From Amblyomma americanum (taxonomy: Eukaryota > Arthropoda > Arachnida > Ixodida > Ixodidae): a stretch of 64,000 nt of DNA. Under the pieces are notes generated by a model. It did no database searches, was not told the origin of the DNA, and saw nothing but the letters and a program-made list of their open reading frames with translations. Below are positions 21,385 to 32,276 of this stretch, in pieces (position 1 is the first letter of the stretch; every line of letters starts with the position of its first letter). The stretch covers positions 549,487,531 to 549,551,530 of the forward strand of contig NC_135497.1 of the NCBI RefSeq assembly GCF_052857255.1, written 5' to 3'. The translations under genes were made by a program, and so were the position numbers.

Positions 21385-21888
21385 AACTGCACTAAGAAGC
21401 GATTTCCGCCGCCTTCATCGCACCGACGCATGCCATTTTTCCTTGTAAGTGCGCACGTGTCTGTGCCTTAAAACGCAGTTTTTTTTTATTGACAAGTCGC
21501 TCGCCATGTCTGACACTCCCCTGGTTCCAGTTGTCATTCCATCAACGCACGTGCTTGTCATTTAGAGAAATCCGGTCAATCAGGCCTGCTGTATTACTCC
21601 CAAAGTAGCTGTGCGTGTGTGCAGCACACATGAACCTAGCGAGCTGTGTTTCTTGCGGAAAGTATAGAAGAAGGGCATGGGTTTATTTGAAATCTGGTAA
21701 CGTTATTACAGCGAAAGCTTTACTGGCCGCAATCTAGCGATTTCCTCGTGGCGGTACTCCGAGGAGGCACATGACATCACAACGCGCGCCTCGCGGCAAT
21801 TTCACTCGCTCTCTCGCCCCCTAGTCACTACTTGTAGCACTGAGCCACAGGTGTTCCGCCGTTGCTGCGCAGCGCCGCGCCTTTCCTC
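21385..21888. other. No gene; part of a dispersed repeat
   Basis: Non-coding. 21708-21790 (GCGAAAGCTTTACTGGCCGC through CATGACATCACAACGCGC) is repeated at 22178-22256. Confidence 0.5.
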
Positions 21889-22142
21889 AATAATACTAAT
21901 AATTTTAATAATATTAATAATAATAATAATAATAATAATTGGTTTTGGGGGAAAGGAAATGGCGCAGTATCTGTCTCACATATTATTGGACGCCTAAACC
22001 GTGCAGTAAGGGAAGGGATAAAGGAGGGAGTGAAAGAAGAAAGGAAGAGAGAGGTGCCGTAGTGGAGGGCTCCGGAATAATTTCGACCCCCTGGAGACAT
22101 CGCACAGCACACGGGCCGGGCGCCTTAGCGTTTTTCCTGCAT
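21889..22142 (-). mobile_element. Ruka-like SINE, 5'-truncated, with (AAT)n tail
   Basis: Same body as 21064-21380, lacking the tRNA-like head. Its 3' tail on minus (plus 21889-21940) is an AAT-type microsatellite rather than AT. Confidence 0.78.
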
Positions 22143-22177
22143 TCCTCAAAATGCAACTTTCAATTTTCAGTTTCAAA

Positions 22178-22256
22178 GCGAAAGCTTTGCTGGCCGCGAA
22201 TTTGGGATTTCATCGTGGCCGTACTCCGAGGAGCCACATGACGTCACAACGCGCTT
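22178..22256 (+). repeat. Copy of the 21708-21790 repeat
   Basis: About 80 bp, roughly 85 percent identical, from GCGAAAGCTTT to CACAACGCGC. It brackets the truncated SINE together with its partner. Confidence 0.75.
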
Positions 22257-22361
22257 TATATGTGATATGTGAGACGGTTACTGTGCTTTGCGCGCTCGCC
22301 GCGCCATCTGGCATGACGTCACACCGCGCGCTCGCCACCGCCGCCGTTTGGTATGACGTCA
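22239..22361. promoter_or_regulatory. Cluster of three TGACGTCA palindromes
   Basis: TGACGTCA (the CRE octamer) occurs at 22239-22246, 22314-22321 and 22354-22361, each within an ATGACGTCACA(A/C)CGCG context. A fourth, mutated copy (TGACATCA) lies at about 21771. This looks like a short diverged repeat; regulatory use is speculation. Confidence 0.45.
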
Positions 22362-22429
22362 CACCGCGTTCCTCCTCGTTGCACTCTCCTCCGCTCGCTT
22401 CGCCAGTTGCGTCGCATGCCTGATAACAC

Positions 22430-23970
22430 GTCGGAGGATTGAAAAGTAGAGAGCGCGTGCGTCGCAACCACAGTTGCGTCGTCTTTAATGCGACAACATT
22501 GCTAGAGAACAAGACTAACCTCCATAGACATGCAGTCAAGATTAACCAAGGCTAACAATGCTAAGCCTTAGCTTTCGCTATGTATATCCTGGCATAGCCG
22601 AGCTAAGCCACTGCCAATTTTTCAAGGAATTACCGTGCGGCGAAAGCTCGTCGGAAAAGTGACCAGAAACAGCGCAGGCTGGGCCTTCCAAGATCTGCTT
22701 CACCCGATCGAAACAGCTCTCGCAATGCTCCGCAGCAAGATTGTAACAGACGCGCCCTTCGCAAAATTCTAAGAACATTAGATATGAGGGATGTGCCCCC
22801 TGCGGTCCAACGACTCCCCAGGAAGGTTACCGCTTCCATCCATTGAGCGCCATGCAGTCCTGCTTTTCCACGGGTCACCTGGCTACAGTTGAGAGCTCAG
22901 GTAATTCCGAACTTACTCCTGTCCTTGTTCTATCTCCTGGTTTATTTTAGCTTTTTGCTTGTCCGAATTAGTAATTGATTTCTTGGCATTGGCAGCAGTA
23001 CAATATACAACCACGCCTCATGCAGTGCAACTACATATTTTGCTCATTTCTAGCCATTTCAAGCACTTGTTGCAATATGGATGTTTCGAACATGTTCCTT
23101 TTGTTGTAAACCGTCCAAAAGTTACTAATCATGCAGCAGGCAAAAGGTCCTAAAGGGCATGATAGAACGGCGTGCACAGCACGCTTTCAGATTTCGAAAT
23201 CGAAACTGATGATCCTCTTTCAGTATTATGTGGAAGTGAGATCAGACTTCTTAAGCATTTGTTGCATTCTGAGACATTCAAAAACATGTTTTTATTAATA
23301 ACAAAATAAAGTTGTTGCTTAAAGTCCGAAAGAAGGATGAAACACCATGATCGGGCGCCGTGCATCACAGTCTCCCAGCCATTGAAACCGATATGGATGG
23401 TCATCTTTTAGCGCCGCCTAGCGACCAGTCTGCGCAATGTCGTGGCGATCTCGGGGCCCATTGAAATCTAGGAGACGCTTCAGGCACGTTCTTCAGGAGG
23501 CATTGCTTGGAGAGGCTAAAAAAAGTACTAGGAGTAGGGGGACGAGGGAGTCGGAGAGCTATAAAATTGCGTACTCCAATTACGGAATCTAGAGCAGCGC
23601 CGCCGTTTTGGTGTGCGAGAGAGGGAAAGGCGCAAAGACGCGGAAGTTCAAATTCTGTCAGCATATAACTCAGCTTCCACGAAACGGCATAGAATAATTC
23701 TTGCTGGAGGATAATTATGAAGTGGCGTCTTTTAACATCCCAAACATATCGCAACTTTATTGAGAACCCCTTTGTGGGTTCCTTTATGCATAGAAGTAAC
23801 GGAAAAGAAATGCTCGTTATGGCATAAGAGAAGCCCACAGCCACCGAAACCAAGCAGCAATGGGGGGGAGGCGGGTTTAATTTATAGTTTTTCGTCAGTG
23901 TGAGATTTTTAAAAGCTGGAAAAACAACAACCACATGCCGTCGGTAGGATTAGAGCCCACCATTTCCGAA
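22430..23970. other. No supported gene
   Basis: Mixed sequence. Open frames on minus at 22630-22878 and 23401-23934 show no recognisable domain and no composition or motif that argues for coding. Confidence 0.4.
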
Positions 23971-23978
23971 TTTCGCTT

Positions 23979-24175
23979 CTCCGTTGCTCAGTTGGTAGAG
24001 CACCAGACGCGAAATTCGGAGGTCGTGGGCTCGGATTCCACTGCGGCATGTGGTTGTTTCTTCTGCTTTTATTAACCTCCAATTTATGGAAAACTACAAA
24101 TAAAAAAGACATCCCCTATGCTCCTTGCTTTCGTTGACTGTTGGCTTCCGTCATGCAATAGTAATAATGATACCT
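23979..24175 (+). mobile_element. tRNA-derived SINE, copy C (diverged)
   Basis: Head GTTGCTCAGTTGGTAGAGCA with box B GGGCTCGGATTCC, then the same CATGTGGTTGTTTCTTCTGC joint and GACTGTTGGCTTCC tail as copies A and B, without their outer shared flanks. Confidence 0.75.
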
Positions 24176-24179
24176 GAGA

Positions 24180-24540
24180 GTTCGAAAATAAGTGTAGCGA
24201 GGTGACGGTGATTAAGGAAGTTGTGCTGTATTAAGGTGATAGCCTTTAATGGCTCATACTGACGGTGACCGTCCGTCCGTAACATCGCCACATAGGTCAC
24301 GTCACCTGGGTAACGTGGTGCCACGCTCGCGTCAGCTGCTCTTCTCCTCTATCGTGAAATGAAATCAAGCGCGGCCAGTTCAAATCAGTGCAATGAGTCG
24401 CAAATTGCTTTCGGCTTCCCGTAGCTAAGAGATACCTAAGTGCGTGCAACGAATTTTTTGTAATTCTTTACTGTCGGACTCAAATTGTTTACAAATTGTT
24501 TGGCAGCTCGTTAACGAAATCTGTATCACGCTCTTGCGAC
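24180..24540. other. SINE scrap and unassigned DNA
   Basis: 24225-24300 (AGCCTTTAATGGC...CCGTCCGTCCGTAAC) matches the end of the SINE at 52829-52990 and is probably a decayed copy of that family. The remainder shows no gene. Confidence 0.4.
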
Positions 24541-24544
24541 TGTC

Positions 24545-24682
24545 ATGTCCGACAAACCTATCAGAGCTGCTTTACCGCGTTCCTTGATATCCTTTGAGAG
24601 TTCCAGAAAACGCTACGAAAACACTACTACAGCCCGTATTTATGACGTTGTAGAATTACTGCCGCAAAATGTTCCAAGAATT
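24545..24682 (+). other. ATG-initiated open frame cut by the Penelope insertion
   Basis: From ATG 24545 a frame of 46 codons (MSDKPIRAALPRSLISFESS start) stays open up to the 14-bp target duplication. The same frame continues beyond the duplicate at 46951 for about 60 more codons. It may be the N-terminal part of the plus-strand LINE whose linker and RT follow from 47050, or a separate gene. I do not recognise it. Confidence 0.45.
24669..24682. repeat. 14-bp target-site duplication, left copy
   Basis: ATGTTCCAAGAATT, identical to 46937-46950. The two copies bracket the whole Penelope composite with everything inside it. Confidence 0.88.
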
Positions 24683-24777
24683 CAGCATATCCTTTTAAAC
24701 CAACATTCGCCAAAGTCATAAAGGAAAAAAATAACCGTAAGAGAATTGACGTTTCGGCACCACTACGGGTGCCTTGT

Positions 24778-27125
24778 TCACAATGGGATGAAAAACGAGA
24801 CGGGCTGCTGCTTATGTAGGGAAAACGTTGCGTATCGTGCGGATGTATATCTCGGGTAGATTGCCCTGCGTCCTGTCATTCGCTGGCTTGTCATTTGTAT
24901 GTGAAGGGATTTCTTGAGCAGACGAGTAGATAATGATTTTTCTTTCTCAAGTATGCGCGTGGAATCCCAGTCAATCAAGTGGCCCGTGTTTTGCTGGTGT
25001 TCGGCGAGAGCGTTAGAAATCACTTTTTTGTTTTTGACGTCACGCTGGTGTTCTTTGAATCGTGTCCTGAAGTCCCCTCTTTCGCCTATATAGGCTGCAC
25101 CGCATTCTTTGCAAGGAATTTTGTAAACTACCCCAGGGTAGCTGGTCTTTTCAAGCGGGTCCTTTGCTCGTACCAAATGGTTTCTGAGCTTGCTGGATGG
25201 GACATGGGCAACTTGGATGTCGTAGTCAGCCAGTATCCGGCATAACATCTCGCTGACACCAGGGGCATATGGGATGGCTGCACGTTTTTTCTTATTGGCT
25301 GCTTTTGCTTCGGCTTGAGGGGCCGCAGCGTGTCGTTCTTGTGATTGTAGCACTTGACGCGGGTATCCGTTCTTTGAAAGCTCCTTTCTTATGCGGCAGA
25401 CTTCACGAGTTCTTTTGCATGGGATTGAACAAAGCTTCAAGGCACGATTGTAAAGCGCCGCGGCAACGGAGCGTTTCTGCCCTATTGGGTGCGCAGAATG
25501 AAAATTCAGGTACTTCCCTGTGTGGGTAGGCTTCCTGTACACGCTCGTCGTGATGCCGTTTGCTATTCGTTCGATGAGGACGTCGAGGAAAGGGAGGCGC
25601 CCATTGCTCTCTTCTTCCATCGTGAACTGAACGCTCTCTTGAAATGAGTTCAGGTGCCGTAGAAATTTTTCCGCATCCTGTCGTTGGATGATGCAGAAAC
25701 AGTCGTCGACGTACCACAGGAAAAACCTAGGTGGCGGGTCGAACGACGCAAGCGCACGACTCTCTATCGTTTCTAGGGGCCAGGTTGGAGCAGACTACGG
25801 AAATGGAGGCTCCCATTGCTGTGCCGAAGATCTGCTTGTACATCGTCTTGTTGAACACAAAGTATGTGTTTGACAAGCAGAATTTTAGGAGCCGGCACAA
25901 GTCGTCTGTCTCTACGGGCGTACGTTCTGGCAGAGACAAGTCGTTCTTCAGGGCATTCCTGCAACACTCGACTGCGAAGTCCACCGACACGCAAGTAAAC
26001 ATGGACCTCACGTCGAACGACACCATAATGTGATCATCGCCAAAAGTCGCAGTCTTCAGTTTGTCAATGAAATGTGCCGAGTCTTTGACGTGCGTAGGCG
26101 TGTTTTCTGCCAAAGGCGCCAGTACCCGGTGGAGGTATCCCGACAACTTGTTCAGTGGTGACCGTGTGAAACCAACAATCGGGCGAAGTGGTACCTCCTT
26201 CTTGTGTATCTTGGGCACCCCGTATATAGCTGGCGCCGAGCCGTTGTGACAAAGTAGGCGATTGTAAAGATAGCCTTTGTAGGGGGGAACGAACTTGAAA
26301 ACATCAGTAAGAAGTTTTTGCAGCTCGGACTCGATTTTCTTTGTAGGGTCTCGCGCCAGCTTGGCGTACGTCGTTGTGTCCTCCAGAAGGGCGCACATTT
26401 TTCGCACATAGTCGGTGCGGTCTAAAACGACAGTGGCGTTACCCTTGTCAGCAGGCAAGATGACGATGTCTTTGTTCTTCTGCAGCCTGGTCAATGCTGT
26501 TTGCTCTGCGGGTGTGATAGTGCGAGTCTTGCTTTTAGCAAGCTTAGAAAGAGCTCCAATGGCCCTTGAGCGTGCTTCGCTTTGTAAGCTGGGGGCGACC
26601 TTGCGTATAGCCTCTTAAACAGCGCAGGTCATGTTAACAGCATTTGGAGGAGCGCCAGTATTGAAGTTGAGGCCTCGGAGAAGTAGGCTCCGTTCATGCG
26701 GATCAAGCGTGTGCGAAGACAGGTTGCATATACTCGCTGTCACCCCGGCCTCAGGCGGACTGGCCAACAGCTGCTTGAACTTGGCATTTTGTGCCATATG
26801 TTTCAATTCTTGATTCTTGGCGCCCTCGCTGTTGGCATGCAGAACATCAAAGAAGTCCGCGCGAATGAGCTTTTCCAGGAACTGTTGGGCGCAATAAATG
26901 TCATTCTCCAGGCGTTTGATTGTGCATTTTGTCTCGAGGATCCTTGCCTGCAGTAGTCGCTTTTAAGCTTGAGCAATGGTCTGTCTTCCAGTTGGCGTAC
27001 GCACAAGGATCGGTAGCCGCAGAGACTTGGGGATCAATCCATGTGATTTGCAACGAAGATTGAACTGGAGGTGGCTTTGGAACGAAGTCAGCCTTGTCTT
27101 GAGGTTGACGAATTGTCGAATCTTG
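24778..27125 (-). pseudogene. Penelope-like RT + GIY-YIG protein, minus copy
   Basis: Order on minus: an N-terminal domain (LSSHTLDPHERSLLLRGLNF), RT core with DIVILPADKGNATVVLDRTD, YGVPKIHKKEVPLRPI, the motif A block MVSFDVRSMFT and YVDDCF (near 25710), thumb, then a GIY-YIG endonuclease (VVYKIPCKECGAAYIGERGD) and the C-terminus ending at 24778. It is broken by TAA stops near 26960 and 26620 and a 1-nt loss near 25780. It lacks the 5' ~90 bp present in the plus copy. Confidence 0.87.
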
Positions 27126-27131
27126 TCGAAT

Positions 27132-29274
27132 ATGCTGAATTTCCCTCGCCAGACGGGTTTCCGTCGAACCCTGAACTATGTTGCTCTTCGCGAGAAACAT
27201 GGGCCGCCTGCTATTACCAAGATTCGACAATTCGTCAACCTCAAGACAAGGCTGACTTCGATCCAAAGCCACCTCCAGTTCAATCTTCGTTGCAAATCAC
27301 ATGGATTGATCTCCAAGTCTCTGCGGCTACCGATCCTTGTGCGTACGCCAACTGGAAGACAAACCATTGCTCAAGCTGAAAAGCGACTACTGCAGGCAAG
27401 GATCCTCGAGACAAAATGCACAATCAAACGCCTGGAGAATGACATTTATTGCGTCCAACAGTTCCTGGAAAAGCACATTCTCGCGGCCTTCTTTGATGTT
27501 CTTCTGCATGCCAACAGCGAGGGCGCCAAAAATTAAGAATTGAAACATATGGCACAAAATTCCAAGTTCAAGCAGCTGTTGGCCAGTCCGCCTGAGGCCG
27601 GGGTGACAGCGAGTATATGCAACCTGTCTTCGCACACGCTTGATCCGCATGAACGCAGGCTACTTCTCCGAGGCCTCAACTTAAATACTGGCGCTCCTGC
27701 AAATGCTGTTAACATGACCTGCGCTGTTGAAGAGGCTATACACAAGGTCGCCCCCAGCTTACACAGCGAAGCACGCTCAAGGGCCATTGGTGCTCTTTCT
27801 AAGCTTGCTAAAAGCAAGACTCGCACTATCACACCCGCAGAGCAAACAGCATTGACCAGGCTGCAGAAGAACAAAGACATCGTCATCTTGCCTGCTGACA
27901 AGGGTAACGCCACTGTCGTTTTAGACCGCACCGACTATGTGCGCAAAATGTGCGCCCTTCTGGAGGACACAACGACGTACGCCAAGCTGGCGCGAGACCC
28001 TACAAAGAAAATCGAGTCCGAGCTGCAAAAACTTCTTACTGATGTTTTGAAGTTCGTCCCCTCCCAACAAAGGCTATCTTTACAATCGCCTACTTTGTCA
28101 CAACGGCTCGGCGATAGCTATATACGGGGTGGCAAAGATACACAAGAAGGAGGTACCACTTCGCCCGATTGTTGACTTCACACGGTCACCACTGAACAAG
28201 TTGTCGGGATACCTCCACCGGGTACTGGCGCCTTTGGCAGGAAACACGCCTACGCACGTCAAAGACTCGGCACATTTCATTGACAAACTGAAGACTGCGA
28301 CTTTTGGCAATGATCACATTATGGTGTCGTTCGACGTGAGGTCCATGTTTACTTGCGTGCCGGTGGACTTCGCAGTCGAGTGTTGCAGGAATGCCCTGAA
28401 GAACGACTTGTCTCTGCCAGAACGTACGCCCGTAGAGACAGACGACTTGTGCCGGCTCCTAAAATTCTGCTTGTCAAACACATACTTTGTGTTCAACAAG
28501 ACGATGTACAAGCAGATCTTCGGCACAGCAATGGGAGCCTCCATTTCCGTAGTCTGCTCCAACCTGGCCCTAGAAACGATAGAGAGTCGTGCGCTTGCGT
28601 CGTTCGACCCGCCACCTAGGTTTTTCCTGCGGTACGTCGACGACTGTTTCTGCATCAACCGACGACAGGATGCGGAAAAATTTCTATGGCACCTGAACTC
28701 ATTTCAAGGGAGCGTTCAGTTCACGATGGAAGAAGAGAGCAATGGGCGCCTCCCTTTCCTCGACGTCCTCATCGATCGAACAGCAAACGGCATCACGACG
28801 AGCGTGTACAGGAAGCCTACCCACACAGGGAAGTACCTGAATTTTCATTCTGCGCACCCAATAGGGCAGAAACGCTCCGTTGCCGCGGCTCTTTACAATC
28901 GTGCCTTCAAGCTTTGTTCAAGCCCATGCAAAAGAACTCGTGAAGTCTGCCGCATAAGAAAGGAGCTTTCAAAGAACGGATACCCGCGTCAAGTGCTACA
29001 ATCACAAGAACGACACGCTGCGGCCCCTCAAGCCGAAGCAAAAGCAGCCAATAAGAAAAACGTGCAGCCAATAAGAAAAACGTGCAGCCATCCCATATGC
29101 CCCTCGTGTCAGCGAGACGTTATGCCGGATACTGGCTGACTACGACATCCAAGTTGCCCATGTCCCATCCAGCAAGCTCAGAAACCATTTGGTACGAGCA
29201 AAGGACCCGCTTGAAAAGACCAGCTACCCTGGGGTAGTTTACAAAATTCCTTGCAAAGAATGCGGTGCAGCCTA
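27132..29274 (+). pseudogene. Penelope-like RT + GIY-YIG protein, plus copy (5' part)
   Basis: Start ATG 27132 (MLNFPRQTGFRRTLNYVALR). Same domain order as the minus copy, with YVDDCF near 28640. It is broken by an in-frame TAA at 27534-27536 (the minus copy has CAA, Gln), a +1 frameshift near 28065, and a tandem duplication of about 21 bp at 29040-29090. It stops inside the GIY-YIG motif at 29274, where the 17.2-kb element is inserted, and resumes at 46487. Confidence 0.87.
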
Positions 29275-29288
29275 CACTGTAAAAAAAT

Positions 29289-32276
29289 GCTCCGCAGTAC
29301 AGAGAAACCCGCTGGTAATGCGTTGCCGGAGGGTTTTCCGCAACATGAGGTACGGACTAGATGTCAGAAACAGAGACTCCGTATGACGACTGTCACATTC
29401 TTGGTAACGGAAAGTTACGCCATGCTATGCACGAGACCGAAATCGTTTTTTCACAACGAATGCTTATGTTTTGTTCTTATTGAAGTTTCCGCAATGTGTA
29501 TGCATACGTCCTCCGTTCACTCGGAAGTCATTTCATCTAGAGCGGAAATTATCTGTATTGTAATTATGTACTTTCTGTAGTACATGAACATGCGTCTTCG
29601 TTTAGCTTCTGCCCTCAATGTTAACTGCAGATATAGCCGTCCAGGTGCCGAAAAAATAAGTATTATGTACAAGGCTTTCCTTTACGCATATTATGTAGTG
29701 CATACGTACAAAGAATGCAGCTTAGAATGAAAGAGTGGTAAGTGTTTGGGTGAGTACAAGTACATACGTTTTATTTTCATGGCAAACTACACACATTGTA
29801 GATCTGCACATTGCTGTCGGATCCATCTGAAAAGCATAAAAAAAATCCTCATTTAGTGGTCACACAACACCAAATATAAATTTCACAAATACATTTCAAC
29901 CATCCGCTATTGAACAATCGGCTTTCGTAGAAGCTTTCAAAAGCCATTCACCGAGAACCAACCCGTTATAATTTATTGCCCAAAATTCATTTCTCATAAC
30001 AGTAAACAGTAAAAACCACAGGTCCAGAAAGAAGCAGACAAAATACGCTTTCCTGGGCGGCACTGTGCGCATGAAAGTCTTTACAGTTGCTTATCATTTT
30101 GTGCAAATAAAAAGTAGCTCAGGTTAGGGGCCAGATGCAATTCAATGCAGGTGCCTTTCTGTACATAGTACTAAATGCACAACTTAGCGAGCAAGGAACA
30201 TTGGTAACATCTGAAAAAGGTGGGAGACGCTTGCCGAATTTATCGTCCATCCAATTTGTTATAGGCAATACAAGACGAAGCGAAAGTCCCGCACTAAGTT
30301 TATATCCAGTTCCCGGGCATGCCCGTTGCGGCAGATTATGACGCTTTTTATTATGACACAAACTTGGAATACGGCCCCAGGAAGCACACTTCCCCAAAAC
30401 CGCATGTTTTCACTCATAGCTTCCATTATCTCAGCATGTGCAAGAAAATGTACTAATATCTGATGTCAGTGAAAATGCAGTCAAACGTACCGGAAGCCGC
30501 TCACTAAGGCATTCCAATATCTCTCAGTGTGCCTCACAAGGAACGGATGCTCAAGTTTCAAAAAAGGGCTCTTAACAGAAATTTAACCAAAGGTCTTTGC
30601 CATGTGAACCTTTTCAAAATGATGACCCAGAAAGACGAAGTGTCCTCATGTGTCTGATGTAAAAGAAGGATGAAGGCATGAGACTTTCTGCTTTTTGAAC
30701 AGCTGTGATAAGTTTTTTACTGGTACTGCTTGGTGCAGCTTCAGTCTCCTTCTTGACATTTTGCGAAATAATTATATATCTGCGAAAGATCTCGCTAGCA
30801 AACATTTTGGCACTAATGGAGAAGCAAAAAGACCCATGTCCTAGGCCTTTCTTTGTGACACTGAGGGAAGGCTTGCCTTTTAGAGTCATTGATTACGAAG
30901 AGGTCCATGTGGCAACAAACTTTGAGAGAATTCCTTCAAGGGCTCTTTGTTCTCATGAGGTGCCCTGTAGATATATCACAACACCTCAGTGAGCTGTTAC
31001 CAGCCCTGTGAGTTCACTGTCACTTGGCATCAGGGGTATGTACTTTTCCTCGCCACATGCAGCAATGATGTATATGTCAAGAGAAAGCATAAAAGATTTC
31101 TAAGTGCAATTCCAGATTGCTTGCGGAGGAAAGCACAAGAGTGGCCATGCTCAGCTGTTACCTTTGCTTCTTGCTCGAGTTCTACAGTGAGTACTACGTA
31201 ATGACAGAAGGTGTCTGCATCAACTCGTATTTAACACCCGTCCTGTGCGACCTCCATCTTGCACTACATGACAGGCAACTTTATAACACCCTTCATGCAA
31301 AGAGTGTCATCAGGGTCGGTGTGTTCTGTCAGTTTCCTGGTCCTGTGGTTTGTGCTGTGCTTTCTACTCTTAAATTATTTACTGCCTTCATTATTCTCCA
31401 CTCCATGAAGCCTGAATGTGCTACACTGGGCTGCTCCACGCGTCGTGGAGCAGCCCAGTGGCCATTTTTTTTCATACGTCAGAGGCACTCAGCTCGAAAG
31501 CCATGCTTACTATATTCAGCAGACAAGGGTACATGTGAGACACATCATTAATAACTAATTCTCACAGTGGTATCTGGTGCAAGAATATCTAAATACTACT
31601 CAATTTTTGCTTAAGTTTTCAGATACACTCTTAGATAAAAAACAATTTGGCTACATTAGCAGAAGCACAGCACCAAGGTACACACCAGTTACCTGAAGCA
31701 GTGTACACAAGTTCTCGTGCCATCATGAATACAGCACACTGTCCACGTCTTCATAATGCCATGTCACTCCAGCACTTCGGTAGCAAAAGTTTCCTTTAAA
31801 AAAAGTAGTTTTGTTTATGTTAGACTGGTCATATTTAATTTTTCTATATACTATGTACTTCTCATTGTACTGCCCCAGACTAAAAAATACCAATGATCAC
31901 GCTTTGAATTATGTCATATGTGTTCACCATTATGTGATCACCAATTTGTTCTTAAAAATTCTGATTGAAATAAACCTGACAAATTATTATTTCAGAAAAT
32001 GTGGCACATGGAAGAAGGACGCTAGCTAGATAACCTGGACGAATGTTTTCAGTTTGCATGCAGCCACCGGCTCCATTGCACACAAAATGTACAATAAAGT
32101 GGGTTTTACCTTTCCGAATAGAATTTAATGCTGCAAACATTTCAGTAAAAAAATTTCAACCTTCCATTCCGCATAAAGGAGAGAAAATTCCTCTCGTTTT
32201 TTCACAAGCCTCTGCAAGTACACAATTCAGTGAATCTACTCTACAAGTACTTGAATCTATCAGCACGAGACAGGGA
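29289..32276. other. Left interior of the 17.2-kb element
   Basis: No recognised protein. Near the tip are short palindromic words (GTAACGGAAAGTTAC at about 29403-29417; GTTGCCGG...CCGCAAC). Small open frames at 30119-30397 (minus), 30614-30889 (minus) and 30705-30992 (plus) have no identifiable domain and may be chance. Most of the rest is AT-rich. Confidence 0.4.
31424..31460. repeat. Perfect 17-bp hairpin, 3-nt loop
   Basis: 31424-31440 pairs exactly with 31444-31460 around CGT. It is GC-rich within AT-rich DNA. Not recognised as a terminator or a known RNA. Confidence 0.9.

Noticed and set aside
22578..22878. Overlapping minus ORFs as a small gene
   Set aside because: Two frames are equally open and neither resembles a known family.
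23401..23934. 177-codon minus ORF as a gene
   Set aside because: No domain, unusual composition, overlaps repeat-like DNA, and no splice or start context; probably chance.
30119..30992. Transposase exons of the 17.2-kb element
   Set aside because: Short open frames on both strands, but I could not find a catalytic motif or a convincing splice pattern; kept only as unassigned interior.
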